From: Linanthus parryae
Taxonomy: Eukaryota; Streptophyta; Magnoliopsida; Ericales; Polemoniaceae
Direction: 5' to 3'
DNA: 64,000 bases
Assembly: GCA_023055425.1 (NCBI GenBank)
Contig: JALGPY010000008.1
Span: 12,061,501-12,125,500, forward strand
The position numbers were made by a program, and so were the translations under genes. Within the stretch, counting starts at the first letter, position 1; the number at the start of each line of letters is the position of its first letter. Of the stretch, positions 9,955 through 19,697 are shown piece by piece. Under the pieces are notes generated by a model. It had not been told where the DNA came from. It saw only the letters and a list, made by a program, of their open reading frames with translations, and did not search any database.

Positions 9955-10084
9955 GCCCCGTTGGGGGGCATGGAATCCATGCTCTTGAAGAGGAGGCGGA
10001 TTTGGCATGGGGGAGTCTCTGAAGAGGGACATGGCACGTGTGATACGTGCAAGGGGGCGTGTAGGAGGCGCAAGGGGGCGATAT

Positions 10085-10400
10085 TGAAGGAATTCGGTCG
10101 GAATTGGAGCAATCTCGCAAAATGTTGCAGGAATTCAGGGGAATTGGAGCAACGTGCTGGGGGGTTTGTTGTAGGGACTCGGTGGGAGTCGGAACTTTAA
10201 ACGAATTTTTATAGGAACTCAGTGCGAGTTGGAACAACGAACAAGGGTTTCTATTGCAGGAACTCGGCCGTAGTTGGAACATCGATAGGGTTCGATTGCA
10301 GAAACTAGACGGGAGTTGGAGCATCGCTGGGGGCACTCGTTGGAGGAACTTGGCGAAGTTGGAGCAATTTGTGACGAGGGTTTCGCATACAGCTGCGAAA
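10085..10400 (+). repeat. TR-GAG 3' non-coding tandem repeats (about 42 bp), unit 1
   Basis: Between gag and the next LTR lie about seven degenerate units around the core GCAGGAACTCGG-GGGAGTTGGAGCA. Units 1 and 5 of the array and the D2 element have seven; units 2, 3 and 4 have six. That explains about 43 bp of length difference. Open frames across this stretch on both strands are repeat artefacts. Confidence 0.8.
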
Positions 10401-10477
10401 CGTTTGGGGTTGATTATTGGAGAGAAGCATCGCTTCAGGTTCGGGTTGCTGAGATGATTCAAGACAAGGTGGAGTTT

Positions 10478-10668
10478 TGTTGGTTTCTTGATTTCTTAGT
10501 AGGCAAGAAAAGGAAAAGTCAAAGAAGATGAACATTAGGGAACAAACCAATTTGGAAACAAGATGTGAGGCGGTGGTGCATGTGGCTGGCAATACCACCG
10601 TCCCCACTCTTTCATGTGTATAAAAGGAATTCCTTTTGTTCTCATAATGCATACACACACAACACAGG
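10478..10668 (+). repeat. TR-GAG LTR2, left part
   Basis: The LTR starts TGTTGG at 10478 and is interrupted at 10668 by the Gypsy element. The last five bases, acagg (10664-10668), are the target duplication of that insertion. The LTR resumes at 25405. Confidence 0.92.
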
Positions 10669-11298
10669 TGTAGATAGTGCTTTCTGAGGAGACAGATCTT
10701 GGCCACGTGGCAATCATCTAGCACACCATATTGTGCTCCACACACACTGGATCACCAGTCGCGCTGATCCGCGTGGGGGCTGCGAGACAGGGCCCTCGCA
10801 TACCACTGCACGGGACTTGTAGGGACTTAGTGGTCTGGAGGCTAGAGTAAGTCCTGTCGCGTGCGAGTCAAGCCCGCGCGCGACCTTTAGTAACTGCTTT
10901 TGAGAGATTTATGGCACGAGCTCCATAAACCCGGTCAATCTGGTCAAACCCGGTCAACCCCATAACGGTTCCGGTATTCGCGCATAACGTGCTGTAACGG
11001 TCCCTATATACGCGGACGAACGTGCCGTTGTGGTTAAGCTAATTAAGCCGCCATTGATGGGCGCATTAACCACACTACAACGGTCACATTCTCTGTTATA
11101 TATAGGACGTTAACCCTTCCATACGAGGGAGACACACCAAGACATACGCGGAAGCTCTGCTAAACCCCTGTCTCTCTCTCTCAGACATTACTACTGCCTT
11201 ACTCTTACCCTACACACAACCCAGCACTTCCTGCGCCATTTTCTATTCTCCGCCCTTGGTGTACACGAAGTTCTCTCTGCAGGATTCTCTTGTGCACA
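10669..11298 (+). repeat. Gypsy 5' LTR
   Basis: 630 bp, TGTAGATAGTGC to TTGTGCACA. A TATA-like TATATATAG lies at 11096-11104, with a CT-rich leader behind it. About two dozen substitutions and two small indels separate it from the 3' LTR, many of them C/T or G/A. Confidence 0.9.
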
Positions 11299-11320
11299 TT
11301 TTGGTGAACCCGACGTGAAC
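11299..11320 (+). promoter_or_regulatory. Gypsy primer-binding region
   Basis: TTTTGGTGAACCCGACGTG follows the 5' LTR directly and has the TGG start expected for pairing with a tRNA 3' CCA. I cannot say which tRNA is used. Confidence 0.5.
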
Positions 11321-11338
11321 TTACCATTGTAAGCAACC

Positions 11339-12763
11339 ATGTCTCATGAGGATGATGTCAGTAACAGATCGCCTTCCACGAAAACCACCTCGGGAGAGGA
11401 GGCCCGCCGTACTCCCACAACCGCCGGTGAAGCTCCGACGCTGGAAGCTTTGGACGCCACCATCCAGAGTCAGGCGAAGTCTCTCAAAGCTCAATCTGCG
11501 CAACTAGAACGGATCATGGCTGTTTTGGGGACTCTTGCTCCCAACCCCCCACCAGCCACCACTGTCTCTCAGGGAGGAGGAGCCTCCACCACTCAAGGAT
11601 TGGGAGTGTCAACCACACCGCCCAATCCTAAGCTGCAAACTCCGCCGGCGACTACGCAGCTGCCCTCAATTCAGGGGTCAACGGCTCAAATGTTGCCTCT
11701 CGCTGCTCACACTCCTCAGCCTCCGGCTTTGGTACCTAATCCGGCCTCGCAGTATCCCTTGCCTCCTCCAACGGCAATCTGGGGTAACGTGAATTCACAA
11801 TATGTCCCTAGCCCTCCTGCGACGTATGTGTCGCCTCCGCCTGCGGCAACCCCTCCTCCCGCTGCCGAGGGAAGTGCTCTGGAGTGTATGACGTCGCTGC
11901 AACGGCGCATAGACACTATTCTGGCTCACCAATCGTTCACGGATACCATCATCCCGAAGCTTGACAACGATCCACCTATCCCACGAGAGATCTATCTCAT
12001 GCCTAACTCTGCTGGGTACAAGGCCCCAAAATGGGACAAGTTCGAAGACGTCAATGGGAACGCCCATGAGCATGTCATGCGTTTCATTGATGTAATGGGA
12101 CTGTATGGGGCTGATCCTAAGCTGCTGATGCGTGAGTTCCCGAAATCCTTGGGTAACGTGGCTTACAAGTGGTACCGGACGTTGGAAGCCGGATCCGTGA
12201 AGACTTGGGACGACATGGTCCAGAAGTTTTACACCAAGTTCTTCCAGATGGAGGAAAAGGTGACGATGATCCATCTCTCGCGGATGTATCAGAAGCGTGA
12301 GGAGGATGGGATAACATTCATCAAGAAGTTCAGGGCCAAGTCCTTGGAATGCAAAGATGTGATACTCGAAAGCAGACTCGTGCAGATATGCCTGCAATGC
12401 ATGCGAGACGAGTATAAAGGTATGCTTATCAACCTGCAGACACCTACGTTTTCAAAGCTAATCGAATGCACGAAGAATGTCGAGCCTATAGTGGAAAGGC
12501 AGAAAAAGAGGAACGCCCCTGAGCGATCCTCGGGCGGTACTACTTTCAGAATCGGGAGATTCAGCTATAAGAGGGGACGTGAAGCTGAAGTGAATACGGT
12601 TTCACCCCAAAAGCAGCCAAAGGTAGTGAACTTTGAGGAACCACCTCTGCCATGTTCGGTGGAAGAAGCAAGCGACCTTTGCAGACAATGGCGTAAGGAC
12701 GGTGTCTTGTCGCCGCTCGAAAAGGGACCCTCCAGGGAGATGGTGAGGGACCCGAAGAGGTAA
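11339..12763 (+). CDS. Gypsy gag polyprotein
   Basis: 474 codons, starting 40 bases after the LTR. The N-terminus is Pro/Thr/Ala-rich and disordered (residues 1-185). A retrotransposon gag (capsid) domain follows at about 215-390, with WDKFEDVNGNAHEHVMRF, the conserved YKWYRTLEAGSVKTWDDM motif and FFQMEEKVTMIHLSRMYQ. The C-terminus is basic (KRGREAEVNTV). I see no CCHC knuckle. The frame ends with TAA at 12761-12763; the protease frame begins ten bases later and is +1 relative to gag. It assembles the particle around element RNA. The ORF itself is intact. Confidence 0.9.
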   Translation: MSHEDDVSNRSPSTKTTSGEEARRTPTTAGEAPTLEALDATIQSQAKSLKAQSAQLERIMAVLGTLAPNPPPATTVSQGGGASTTQGLGVSTTPPNPKLQTPPATTQLPSIQGSTAQMLPLAAHTPQPPALVPNPASQYPLPPPTAIWGNVNSQYVPSPPATYVSPPPAATPPPAAEGSALECMTSLQRRIDTILAHQSFTDTIIPKLDNDPPIPREIYLMPNSAGYKAPKWDKFEDVNGNAHEHVMRFIDVMGLYGADPKLLMREFPKSLGNVAYKWYRTLEAGSVKTWDDMVQKFYTKFFQMEEKVTMIHLSRMYQKREEDGITFIKKFRAKSLECKDVILESRLVQICLQCMRDEYKGMLINLQTPTFSKLIECTKNVEPIVERQKKRNAPERSSGGTTFRIGRFSYKRGREAEVNTVSPQKQPKVVNFEEPPLPCSVEEASDLCRQWRKDGVLSPLEKGPSREMVRDPKR

Positions 12764-12773
12764 AGAGGTCGCT

Positions 12774-13793
12774 ATGATCTCGATTGTGGACCTTGAAGAG
12801 GTTGCAGAGGATGGTTTACCCATCATTGCCGAGATCCATGATGACGAGGACTACAGCATAGACACCGAGGACGAACGCGCAGACCGGATGAAGGGGTCGC
12901 ACGGGTTCAGCAGGTTCTTCGACGAGATGAATTTCTCAGAAAAAATATGCCGGACGGAGATGACAAAGGCGATCCTAAGGATAGCAGAAGATTACGAGGA
13001 GGATCTCGTAGTCTCCAATGGAAAAGTTGTCAGGGCATCTCGCTCTACAGAAAAGGTCATAACCTTTTCCGCAAACGATAAGAAGACAGATGCAAGCCAT
13101 CAGAAGCCTCTGTATGTGACAGCCATTATAAATGGCGTGGATTTCAAAAGAGCGTTCGTTGACGGAGGAGCAGCAGTTAACGTTGTTTCGCTCCATACTC
13201 TGAAGCTAGCGGGAATTCCGGAGCACAAGATTATCAAGCGTCTGTCCCCGCTGATGGGATTCGGAAGCGACTCCAGAATGACGATAGGATGGATCCGCCT
13301 GGGTGTCCAGATTGGCAAAATCAAGTGTTCAGCAAAATTCTATGTCATAGATGCGAACACTACGTATCATATGATTATAGGCCGGGCCTGGATTCATCGC
13401 TTTGATGATGTCCCTTCAACAGCTCACCAAGTGATGAAAGCCATTTGGAATGACAGAATAGTTGAGATACCTGCTTCGACAAATCCATTCAACATGGATG
13501 AAGCGCATCTCAGTGAGGCAGTGTGGTTCACTGAGATGGCAGATGAGCAAACGCCGGGACCATTCAACCCCACTCCTCTGCCCCGCAGGGAGGACATCAA
13601 AGATCAGTCACCCGCAGGGGTGATGGTGACCAGAGAGGATGCCAAGGAAAAGCCGCCCGCGCGAGAAGAGGCTCCACGGATTGCCTACCACCAAAAGAAC
13701 GTGCACACTCTAAAAAGGATAGCAAAACATGATCCTGAAGGCAAGGAAATAGAGAGTTTCTACGCCAACGGGAAGAAATGCTATCGCATATGA
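12774..13793 (+). CDS. Gypsy aspartic protease region
   Basis: 340 codons. The pepsin-like retroviral protease lies at about residues 95-215: YVTAIINGVDFKRAFVDGGA, with the active Asp followed by Gly-Gly-Ala instead of the classic D-S/T-G, then NVVSLHTLKLAGI and YHMIIGRAWIHRF, where the hydrophobic-G-R motif closes the fold. D-G-G/S variants are common in Tat elements. It processes Gag-Pol. A single TGA (13791-13793) separates it from the RT frame, which continues in the same phase, so the whole was probably one pol frame once. Confidence 0.88.
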   Translation: MISIVDLEEVAEDGLPIIAEIHDDEDYSIDTEDERADRMKGSHGFSRFFDEMNFSEKICRTEMTKAILRIAEDYEEDLVVSNGKVVRASRSTEKVITFSANDKKTDASHQKPLYVTAIINGVDFKRAFVDGGAAVNVVSLHTLKLAGIPEHKIIKRLSPLMGFGSDSRMTIGWIRLGVQIGKIKCSAKFYVIDANTTYHMIIGRAWIHRFDDVPSTAHQVMKAIWNDRIVEIPASTNPFNMDEAHLSEAVWFTEMADEQTPGPFNPTPLPRREDIKDQSPAGVMVTREDAKEKPPAREEAPRIAYHQKNVHTLKRIAKHDPEGKEIESFYANGKKCYRI

Positions 13794-13805
13794 AGGTGCG
13801 CGGGG

Positions 13806-15410
13806 ATGTCCTCACGCGAGCATGGGGATATCCCTGAGCAAATCAATCAAATTGAGCATGTTTCGGAGACAGACAAATCAAGGCTAAGTGTTCTAGAGGA
13901 GAAACCCAAGGAAGCGCCTGAATGCATGGGGGATAAACCCAGGCCACAAAAGCAGGAGCTGAAGGAGGTATTCCTAAGCCCGAACGATGAAAATAAGAGA
14001 CCAGTCTTTCTAAGTGCGGACCTCACAGGCGAAGAGGAGGAAAGATTGCTGCAACTCCTAACTGAGTACAAAGATGTGTTCGCATGGGAGTACGATGAGA
14101 TGCCGGGCTTGGACACGAGCATCACTATGCATCGGTTGGACGTAATTCCAGGATCCAAACCGGTAAAGCAGAGCACAAGAAGCTTTAGGTCGGAGCTCAA
14201 CGTGAAGATTAAGCAGGAAATTATCAAACTCCTGGATGCCAAATTCATAGAGCCGAATCACCATCCCACGTCGTTGGCCAACATTGTGCCGGTAGTAAAG
14301 AAGAATGGGCAACTTCGCATTTGTGTAGACTTTCGGGATCTTAATCGCTTCTGCCCCAAAGATGATTTTCCGCTCCCCAACATTGACTTACTTATCGACT
14401 CAACTGCGGGTCATCGCATGTTCAGCTTCATGGACGGCTTCAGTGGGTACAATCAGATCAAGATGGACCCTAAAGATGCACGGGAAACCGCATTCATCAC
14501 CCCGGTGGGGGTATTCAACTATACGGTGATGCCTTTTGGCCTCAAAAACGCAGGTGCAACTTATCAGCGGGCCATGATGGCCCTGTTCCACGACATGATG
14601 CACAAGGAAGTGGAATTCTATGTGGATGACCTAGTTATCAAATCCAAGGAGGAGGCAGACCATCTGGGGGATCTGCGAAAAGTGTTTAACAGATGCAGAC
14701 GCTTTCAATTGAAGATGAACCCTATGAAGTGCGCATTTGGGGTAACATCAGGAAAGTTCTTGGGATGTGTGGTACATCGTCAAGGAATAGAGCTCGATCC
14801 TGCGAAAGTATCAGCCATCACTAGCATGACTCCGACGCATAACCAGAGTGCCTTGAAAACGTTCTTGGGGAAGCTATCCTACCTGCGAAGGTTCATCCCA
14901 GCAATCGCCGAAATCACCTTCTGTTTCAGTGATCTTCTCAAGAAAGATGCTGTATACAACTGGACTGCAGAGCACGAGGCTGCGTTCGGGAAACTAAAGG
15001 AGTTGCTGACATTGTCGAAAGTAATGATCGCACCTCAGCTCGGATCACCACTCTTGCTGTATCCGACGTCAACAAGGAGGTCTATAGGAGCGCTCCTAGC
15101 TCAGAAGTACGAGGGTCAAGAAAGGCCCATCTACTACATCTCTCGCATCGTGCAACCCGCAGAATCAAGGTACACATACATCGAACGTCATTGCCTTACT
15201 TTATTCTTCGTAATAGAAAAGTTGAGACACTATTTTGCTTCGCACAAAGTAGTGGTGGTCACGAAGAGCGATCCCATACGATATCTCCTGACTCACACCA
15301 CTCATGGGGGAAGATTGGCAAAATGGTATATGACCATCTCCCAATATGACATCACATGCGTTCGGCCGCGGGCGATCAAATCGCAGGCGGTGGCGGATTT
15401 GCTAGCATAA
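13806..15410 (+). CDS. Gypsy reverse transcriptase and RNase H
   Basis: 535 codons in the same phase as the protease. RT: NIVPVVKKNGQLRICVDFRD (first catalytic Asp in VDFRDLN), SFMDGFSGYNQIKM, FGLKNAGATYQRAM and the active-site motif FYVDDLVIKSK are all present, followed by FLGCVVHRQGIE and FLGKLSYLRRFIP. The Gypsy RNase H follows (LLYPTSTRRSIGALLAQ, RPIYYISR, YTYIERHCL), but its first and last acidic positions look eroded (YPTS and TKSDPIRYLL), consistent with Tat elements relying on a second RNase H. It converts element RNA to DNA in cytoplasmic particles. A single in-frame TAA at 15408-15410 ends it. Confidence 0.92.
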   Translation: MSSREHGDIPEQINQIEHVSETDKSRLSVLEEKPKEAPECMGDKPRPQKQELKEVFLSPNDENKRPVFLSADLTGEEEERLLQLLTEYKDVFAWEYDEMPGLDTSITMHRLDVIPGSKPVKQSTRSFRSELNVKIKQEIIKLLDAKFIEPNHHPTSLANIVPVVKKNGQLRICVDFRDLNRFCPKDDFPLPNIDLLIDSTAGHRMFSFMDGFSGYNQIKMDPKDARETAFITPVGVFNYTVMPFGLKNAGATYQRAMMALFHDMMHKEVEFYVDDLVIKSKEEADHLGDLRKVFNRCRRFQLKMNPMKCAFGVTSGKFLGCVVHRQGIELDPAKVSAITSMTPTHNQSALKTFLGKLSYLRRFIPAIAEITFCFSDLLKKDAVYNWTAEHEAAFGKLKELLTLSKVMIAPQLGSPLLLYPTSTRRSIGALLAQKYEGQERPIYYISRIVQPAESRYTYIERHCLTLFFVIEKLRHYFASHKVVVVTKSDPIRYLLTHTTHGGRLAKWYMTISQYDITCVRPRAIKSQAVADLLA

Positions 15411-15434
15411 TTTCCCGATAACAGTTATGAGCCT

Positions 15435-16019
15435 GTGATTGAAGAAGAATTGGAGGGACCTGGAATCTACGCAGTCGAGCTGCCTTATTGGACGCTCCAT
15501 TTCGATGGCTCGTCAACCAGGAAATGTGGAGGCATTGGAATAGTCTTGACCAAACCAGATGGAGAGGTCATACAAATGTCAGCAAAGCTTGACTTCGCAG
15601 TCACTAAAAACGAAGCAGAGTATGAAGCTCTCATCGAGGGACTTCGCGCGGCAAAGGCCTTGGAAGTGAGCAATCTGACAGTTATGGGGGACTCCAAGCT
15701 AATCGTCAAACAAGCCTCGGGCGAATATGGTTTGAAGGAGATAAACCTATTACCCTACCGGACCCTGGTACAGAAATTGGTGCAACAGTTCTGCGACGTT
15801 AGATACGAGCACAAACCTCGAGCGGAAAATAGGCATGCTGATGCTTTATCTACCTTGGGATCCATGGTCAGTACGGACAAATGTCCCTCGAGAATCTCCA
15901 TCGAAGTGCGAACATCCTCGGCGTTGACAGAAGACGCGTGCGACGATGAATGCATGGAGCATCGCAGAAGGCACGAGCAGCGAGAACTGGGCATCCACAA
16001 AGGGATATTGCTTACATGA
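15435..16019 (+). CDS. Second, archaeal-type RNase H domain of the Gypsy pol
   Basis: It is in phase with the RT frame, separated only by the TAA at 15408-15410 and a few codons. The domain shows WTLHFDGSSTRKCGGIGIVL (first Asp), NEAEYEALIEGLRAA (Glu), VMGDSKLIVKQ (second Asp) and ENRHADALSTLGS (last Asp). This plant-derived aRNH domain downstream of the normal RNase H is diagnostic of Tat-lineage Gypsy elements. The last 40 codons overlap the integrase frame, which is shifted by one base; the true junction is probably near 15950. Confidence 0.9.
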   Translation: MIEEELEGPGIYAVELPYWTLHFDGSSTRKCGGIGIVLTKPDGEVIQMSAKLDFAVTKNEAEYEALIEGLRAAKALEVSNLTVMGDSKLIVKQASGEYGLKEINLLPYRTLVQKLVQQFCDVRYEHKPRAENRHADALSTLGSMVSTDKCPSRISIEVRTSSALTEDACDDECMEHRRRHEQRELGIHKGILLT

Positions 16020-17499
16020 TAACACCCTCTACTACAAGGGCCCTGGCGGAATACTCATGCGATGCGTCTCCGAGAAAGAAGGACAACTGCTGTTAGAAAA
16101 GATTCACCAACATGCTTGTGGGGAAAGTGAGGTGTCAATCTATCGGAAAGCCCAAAGGTATGGCATTCATTGGCCGGGCATGTCAACGGCCGCAGCACTG
16201 ATTCAAGGAAATTGCGAGAGTTGCGCACTGGTCAAGGACTCTTTACTCATTGCTCTAACCGACGATGATGCGGATTGGAGGAAACCACTCTTTGACTTTC
16301 TAACCCAGGGTACTGTACCCGAGTCGAGAAAAGAAGCCGAGAAATTAAAGAGAAAAGCAGCCCGATATGTGGTGCAAGAAAATCTGCTCTGGCGAAGAGG
16401 CCATGAAGGTAACTTGCTGCGATGTCTAGACAGCAAAGAAGCACAAGAAGTGATGGACCTTTCTCATCAGGTGGAACATCAGGGAGGTGCGAAATTATGC
16501 AGACAGCTCCTCTCGATTGGATACTTCTGGCCCACCATGGAGGCTGATTGTCGCGCCAAAGTAAGACGCTGCCAGGAGTGTCAATTCAAAGGTAATCTAG
16601 TGCACGCCCTTGCCGTAGACCTACATGCGTTGGGAACACCATGGCCGTTTCATACATGGGCTTTGGATTTTGTTGGTCCCATTCGACCAACCTCGCACGG
16701 GAATCACTTCATTCTCACCGCAACTGAGTTGTTCACCAAGTGGGTGGAAGCAATACCACTAAAGACAGCAAATGCGCTAGTCGTGGTCCATTTCATTCAA
16801 GAAAGCATCATATGCAGGTTCGGAATTCCAAACACCATCCTCTCGGATAATGGCACTCCCTTCGTTAATCGCCAGGTAGCTGTGAAGTTAGCAGAGTACA
16901 ACATAAGACAGATATGCTCTACTCCATACTACCCGAAGGGGAATGGGCAAGCGGAAGCAACCAACAAGACGTTATTGAGAATTTTGAGCAAGATGGTCGC
17001 AGATGACCACAAGAAGTGGACTGATTCTTTGAATATAGCCTTGTGGGCCTATCGGACTTCTCCAAGGACGCCCACAGGGGCCTCACCATTTCTTTTATGC
17101 TATGGAGCTGAAGCTGTGGTACCTGCGGAAGTAAAGATTAACTCTGCAAGGTTGGCTTTTCATGCATTATACGACAACCAACGCGATCATGATTTAGTCC
17201 TGTTAGAAGAGAAGCGGGAGCAAGCTAAAAGGACTAACAAACGATACCAAGAAAGGATCGCTCGTGCGTACAACAAAACAGTCCAACGTCGAGATTTCGC
17301 AGTCGGAGATCTGGTCTTGCGCGCGTCTGACCATTGCATGCGAGAGGCAGCTCACCCAAAATTCGCAGCCAATTGGGAAGGACCCTTTGAAGTCACGGAA
17401 GTCTTTGATAGTGGCTACTGCAACATACGAAGGTTACATGGAACGACCTCGACCCCAAGCTCAGTCAACATGCGCTGGATTAAGAAGTACTATCCTTAA
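15946..17499 (+). CDS. Gypsy integrase with two H2C2-like zinc regions
   Basis: 517 codons in a frame shifted from the aRNH. A first H-x3-H...C-x2-C-like block (KIHQHACGESEV to NCESCALVKD) is followed by a linker and a second one (LSHQVEHQGGAKL to RRCQECQFKGN). Then comes the catalytic core: first Asp in TWALDFVGPI, second in NTILSDNGTPF, Glu in GNGQAEATNKTLLR, all intact. The tail has WAYRTSPRTPTGASPFLLCYG and a basic C-terminus ending SSVNMRWIKKYY. It inserts the cDNA into host chromatin with a 5-bp stagger, matching the target duplication seen. Which ATG is used is unclear, as it is normally made as part of Gag-Pol. Confidence 0.9.
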   Translation: MNAWSIAEGTSSENWASTKGYCLHDNTLYYKGPGGILMRCVSEKEGQLLLEKIHQHACGESEVSIYRKAQRYGIHWPGMSTAAALIQGNCESCALVKDSLLIALTDDDADWRKPLFDFLTQGTVPESRKEAEKLKRKAARYVVQENLLWRRGHEGNLLRCLDSKEAQEVMDLSHQVEHQGGAKLCRQLLSIGYFWPTMEADCRAKVRRCQECQFKGNLVHALAVDLHALGTPWPFHTWALDFVGPIRPTSHGNHFILTATELFTKWVEAIPLKTANALVVVHFIQESIICRFGIPNTILSDNGTPFVNRQVAVKLAEYNIRQICSTPYYPKGNGQAEATNKTLLRILSKMVADDHKKWTDSLNIALWAYRTSPRTPTGASPFLLCYGAEAVVPAEVKINSARLAFHALYDNQRDHDLVLLEEKREQAKRTNKRYQERIARAYNKTVQRRDFAVGDLVLRASDHCMREAAHPKFAANWEGPFEVTEVFDSGYCNIRRLHGTTSTPSSVNMRWIKKYYP

Positions 17500-17710
17500 C
17501 TTCTCTCATTATATGCGTTAGATTACAACGTTTTCTTCATGCTCTGTATTGCTATAGCTCGTACATCTTCTCTCCCATATGAGGGAATTGTAATCTTATC
17601 TCTCCCATATGAGAGTATTTTCATAATAAAAAGACTTCTCCCAAATGGGAAGAACTTTATGCTTTCAGTTGTCTTTATTGCTCTGTCTATTTCATTATTC
17701 CAAGTAGTAA
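17500..17710 (+). other. Post-pol spacer
   Basis: Non-coding; three short TCTCCCATATGAG-like repeats lie between 17570 and 17645. Confidence 0.5.
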
Positions 17711-18345
17711 AAGCCTATCCGCTGTGATAGCAGCCTATGCGAATGCGATCTTAAGTGATCTTCTAAAAGCCTATCCGCTGTGATAGCAGCCTATGCGAAT
17801 GCGATCTTAAGTGATCTTCTAAAAGCCTATCTGACATGATAGCAGCCTATGCGAATGCGATCTTAAGTGATCTTTTTAAGCCTATCTTCCATGATAGCAG
17901 CCTATGCGAATATGATCTTAAGTGATCTCCTAAAGCCTATCTTCCACGATAGCAGCTAAGGCGAATACAATCTTAAATGATCTTGTAAAGCCTATCTGCC
18001 ACGATAGCAGCTTATGCGAATACGATCTTAAGTGATCTTTTAAGCCTATCTGCCATGATAGCAGCCTATGCGAGTATGATCTTAAATGATCTTTCAAGCC
18101 TATCCGCCACGATAGCAGCACTATACGAATGCGATCTCGAAATGATTCTTAAGTCTATCTGCCATGATAGCAGCATTATGCAAAATGACCTTAAGTGATC
18201 TATAGAAGCCTATCTGCTGAGATAGCGCTCGTACTTGGGTCTAACTTTAAGTAAATCTCAAGCCTATTCGCCAAGATAGCAAAGCTGCACAAATACGATC
18301 TCGAGCGATCTCAAAACATATCTGCGAATCTATCTGGCAGATAGC
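17711..18345 (+). repeat. 55-56-bp tandem repeats in the Gypsy 3' region
   Basis: About eleven degenerate units follow the pattern AAGCCTATCNGCNATGATAG, then CAGCCTATGCGAATGCGATC, then TTAAGTGATCTT. Starts at 17711, 17767, 17823, 17878 and 17933 give periods of 55-56. Each unit contains a small palindrome-like pair CTATC...GATAG that could fold. Later units are more diverged. Confidence 0.88.
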
Positions 18346-19697
18346 AAATCATAGCAACAATGCAAAGTGTGAATACAACGCTACAAAAGGCGAAATTTGC
18401 CAACGCGCATGCGAAATTGCAATTTGTTGTAACAACAACAGCAAATCATACAAAGCGATTTATTATTATGAGTCAAAATGACTTACAATTTATCTGTCTA
18501 GATAACAGCCTACAAGCGAAAAGCTCAGATCAAGCTAGCTACGCAGCCAACATGGCTTACAATGCATCTAAATAGTAACTTACAAGCAGAAGTTACACAT
18601 CGGGGGAATCCTAATTGGAAAATCGACCTAACGGTCCTAGAAGAAGCTATGCGATACAAAGATCTGCGACCAAAGATCTGTAGCAAGTAGGGTGTTCCTG
18701 TGAAAAGAACAGCTCGCAGCCCGCCATGTCTACAAGACCTATGCGATGCTATGTTCAAGATCCCAGGATCTGACAAGGCCATTCTTTGGTCTTACGCCCA
18801 AGAGAAGTGCCTGAGGAACCACCTGTTCCGGCGTATGCGGCTGTGCAAGACAGGGAAGCAGTCATTCCTCGGGCAAGAGGCTCCTTGTCCACGGAGACGA
18901 GCACATTGGCTCGCCACCCTGAGTTCAAGAACGCGGTGGCGAATGATCAACCTCCGGGCATGCTGGAGGAGAAATCCGCTGTTCATTACGATTCAGTAGC
19001 AGGGTCAGTACGGCGCTGCACCTCGCCGGGAGGCGGCCGGAAACATGACCTACAGACATAATAGACGAAGAAAATTCTTCGAACAAACATGAGGTATTCT
19101 ATGCATCTTCCTTATGATAATTACAAAGATCAATACGCTTTGTGAAGCAGATCTTGGAAGCTATTTCTATGGCACAATGCACAAACTCAGGTTTCACAAC
19201 TTGAAGTTGCCATGAATCAGCGAAAGACAAACATTGAAGCCAGCAGTCGTAAGGACTCACGGCAAGCCACATTGTGGGATGAAGAACCCAAATAGCAAAA
19301 GGTAGGGTTTATATAGACCTTGTGGAGACTCTTCAGTTGCCAAGATGAGTCAGCAGAACTTGAAAAGAGGGTAAGGATCAATCACTTACGCCTTGAAAAG
19401 AGGTAACAATCAATTACCCTACTAAAGGCTACGACAATTCGGTTGCGTATCCTAATTAATGACGGATGGTCATGATACGGATGGACTTCCCAGGGAAAGC
19501 GTGCTTATCTAATGAGCAGTTGAAAATCAAGGCAGAATATCAATAGCTGACGTCATAAATTGATATACACAGAGATATTTGAGCAAATCCCGGGAAGGGA
19601 AAAACAGGCATTCAAATTCTTTTTTTTTTTTAAAAGGGGGGGGGGGAGAAACCCTAGCAACATTACAGAAATGTTTTAGCTACTTATTTGCTACTTT
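18346..19697 (+). other. Gypsy 3' internal region without a recognised gene
   Basis: Part of the element, between the tandem repeats and the C-terminus of the antisense gene. Only short ORFs occur here, none recognisable. A T/A/G homopolymer tract at 19620-19647 may be error-prone. Confidence 0.5.

Noticed and set aside
9938..10745. ORFs on the minus strand downstream of each gag (also at 27122-27750, 29034-29647, 30931-31545, 32772-33298, 48698-49421)
   Set aside because: They are antisense readings of the 3' repeats and LTR. They recur in every copy and have no domain signature.
11716..12826. Minus-strand ORFs opposite the Gypsy gag
   Set aside because: Shadows of the real plus-strand gag with its Pro-rich codon usage.
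17711..18345. CRISPR-like regularly spaced repeats
   Set aside because: Units are contiguous with no unique spacers, in a plant retrotransposon; ordinary tandem repeats.
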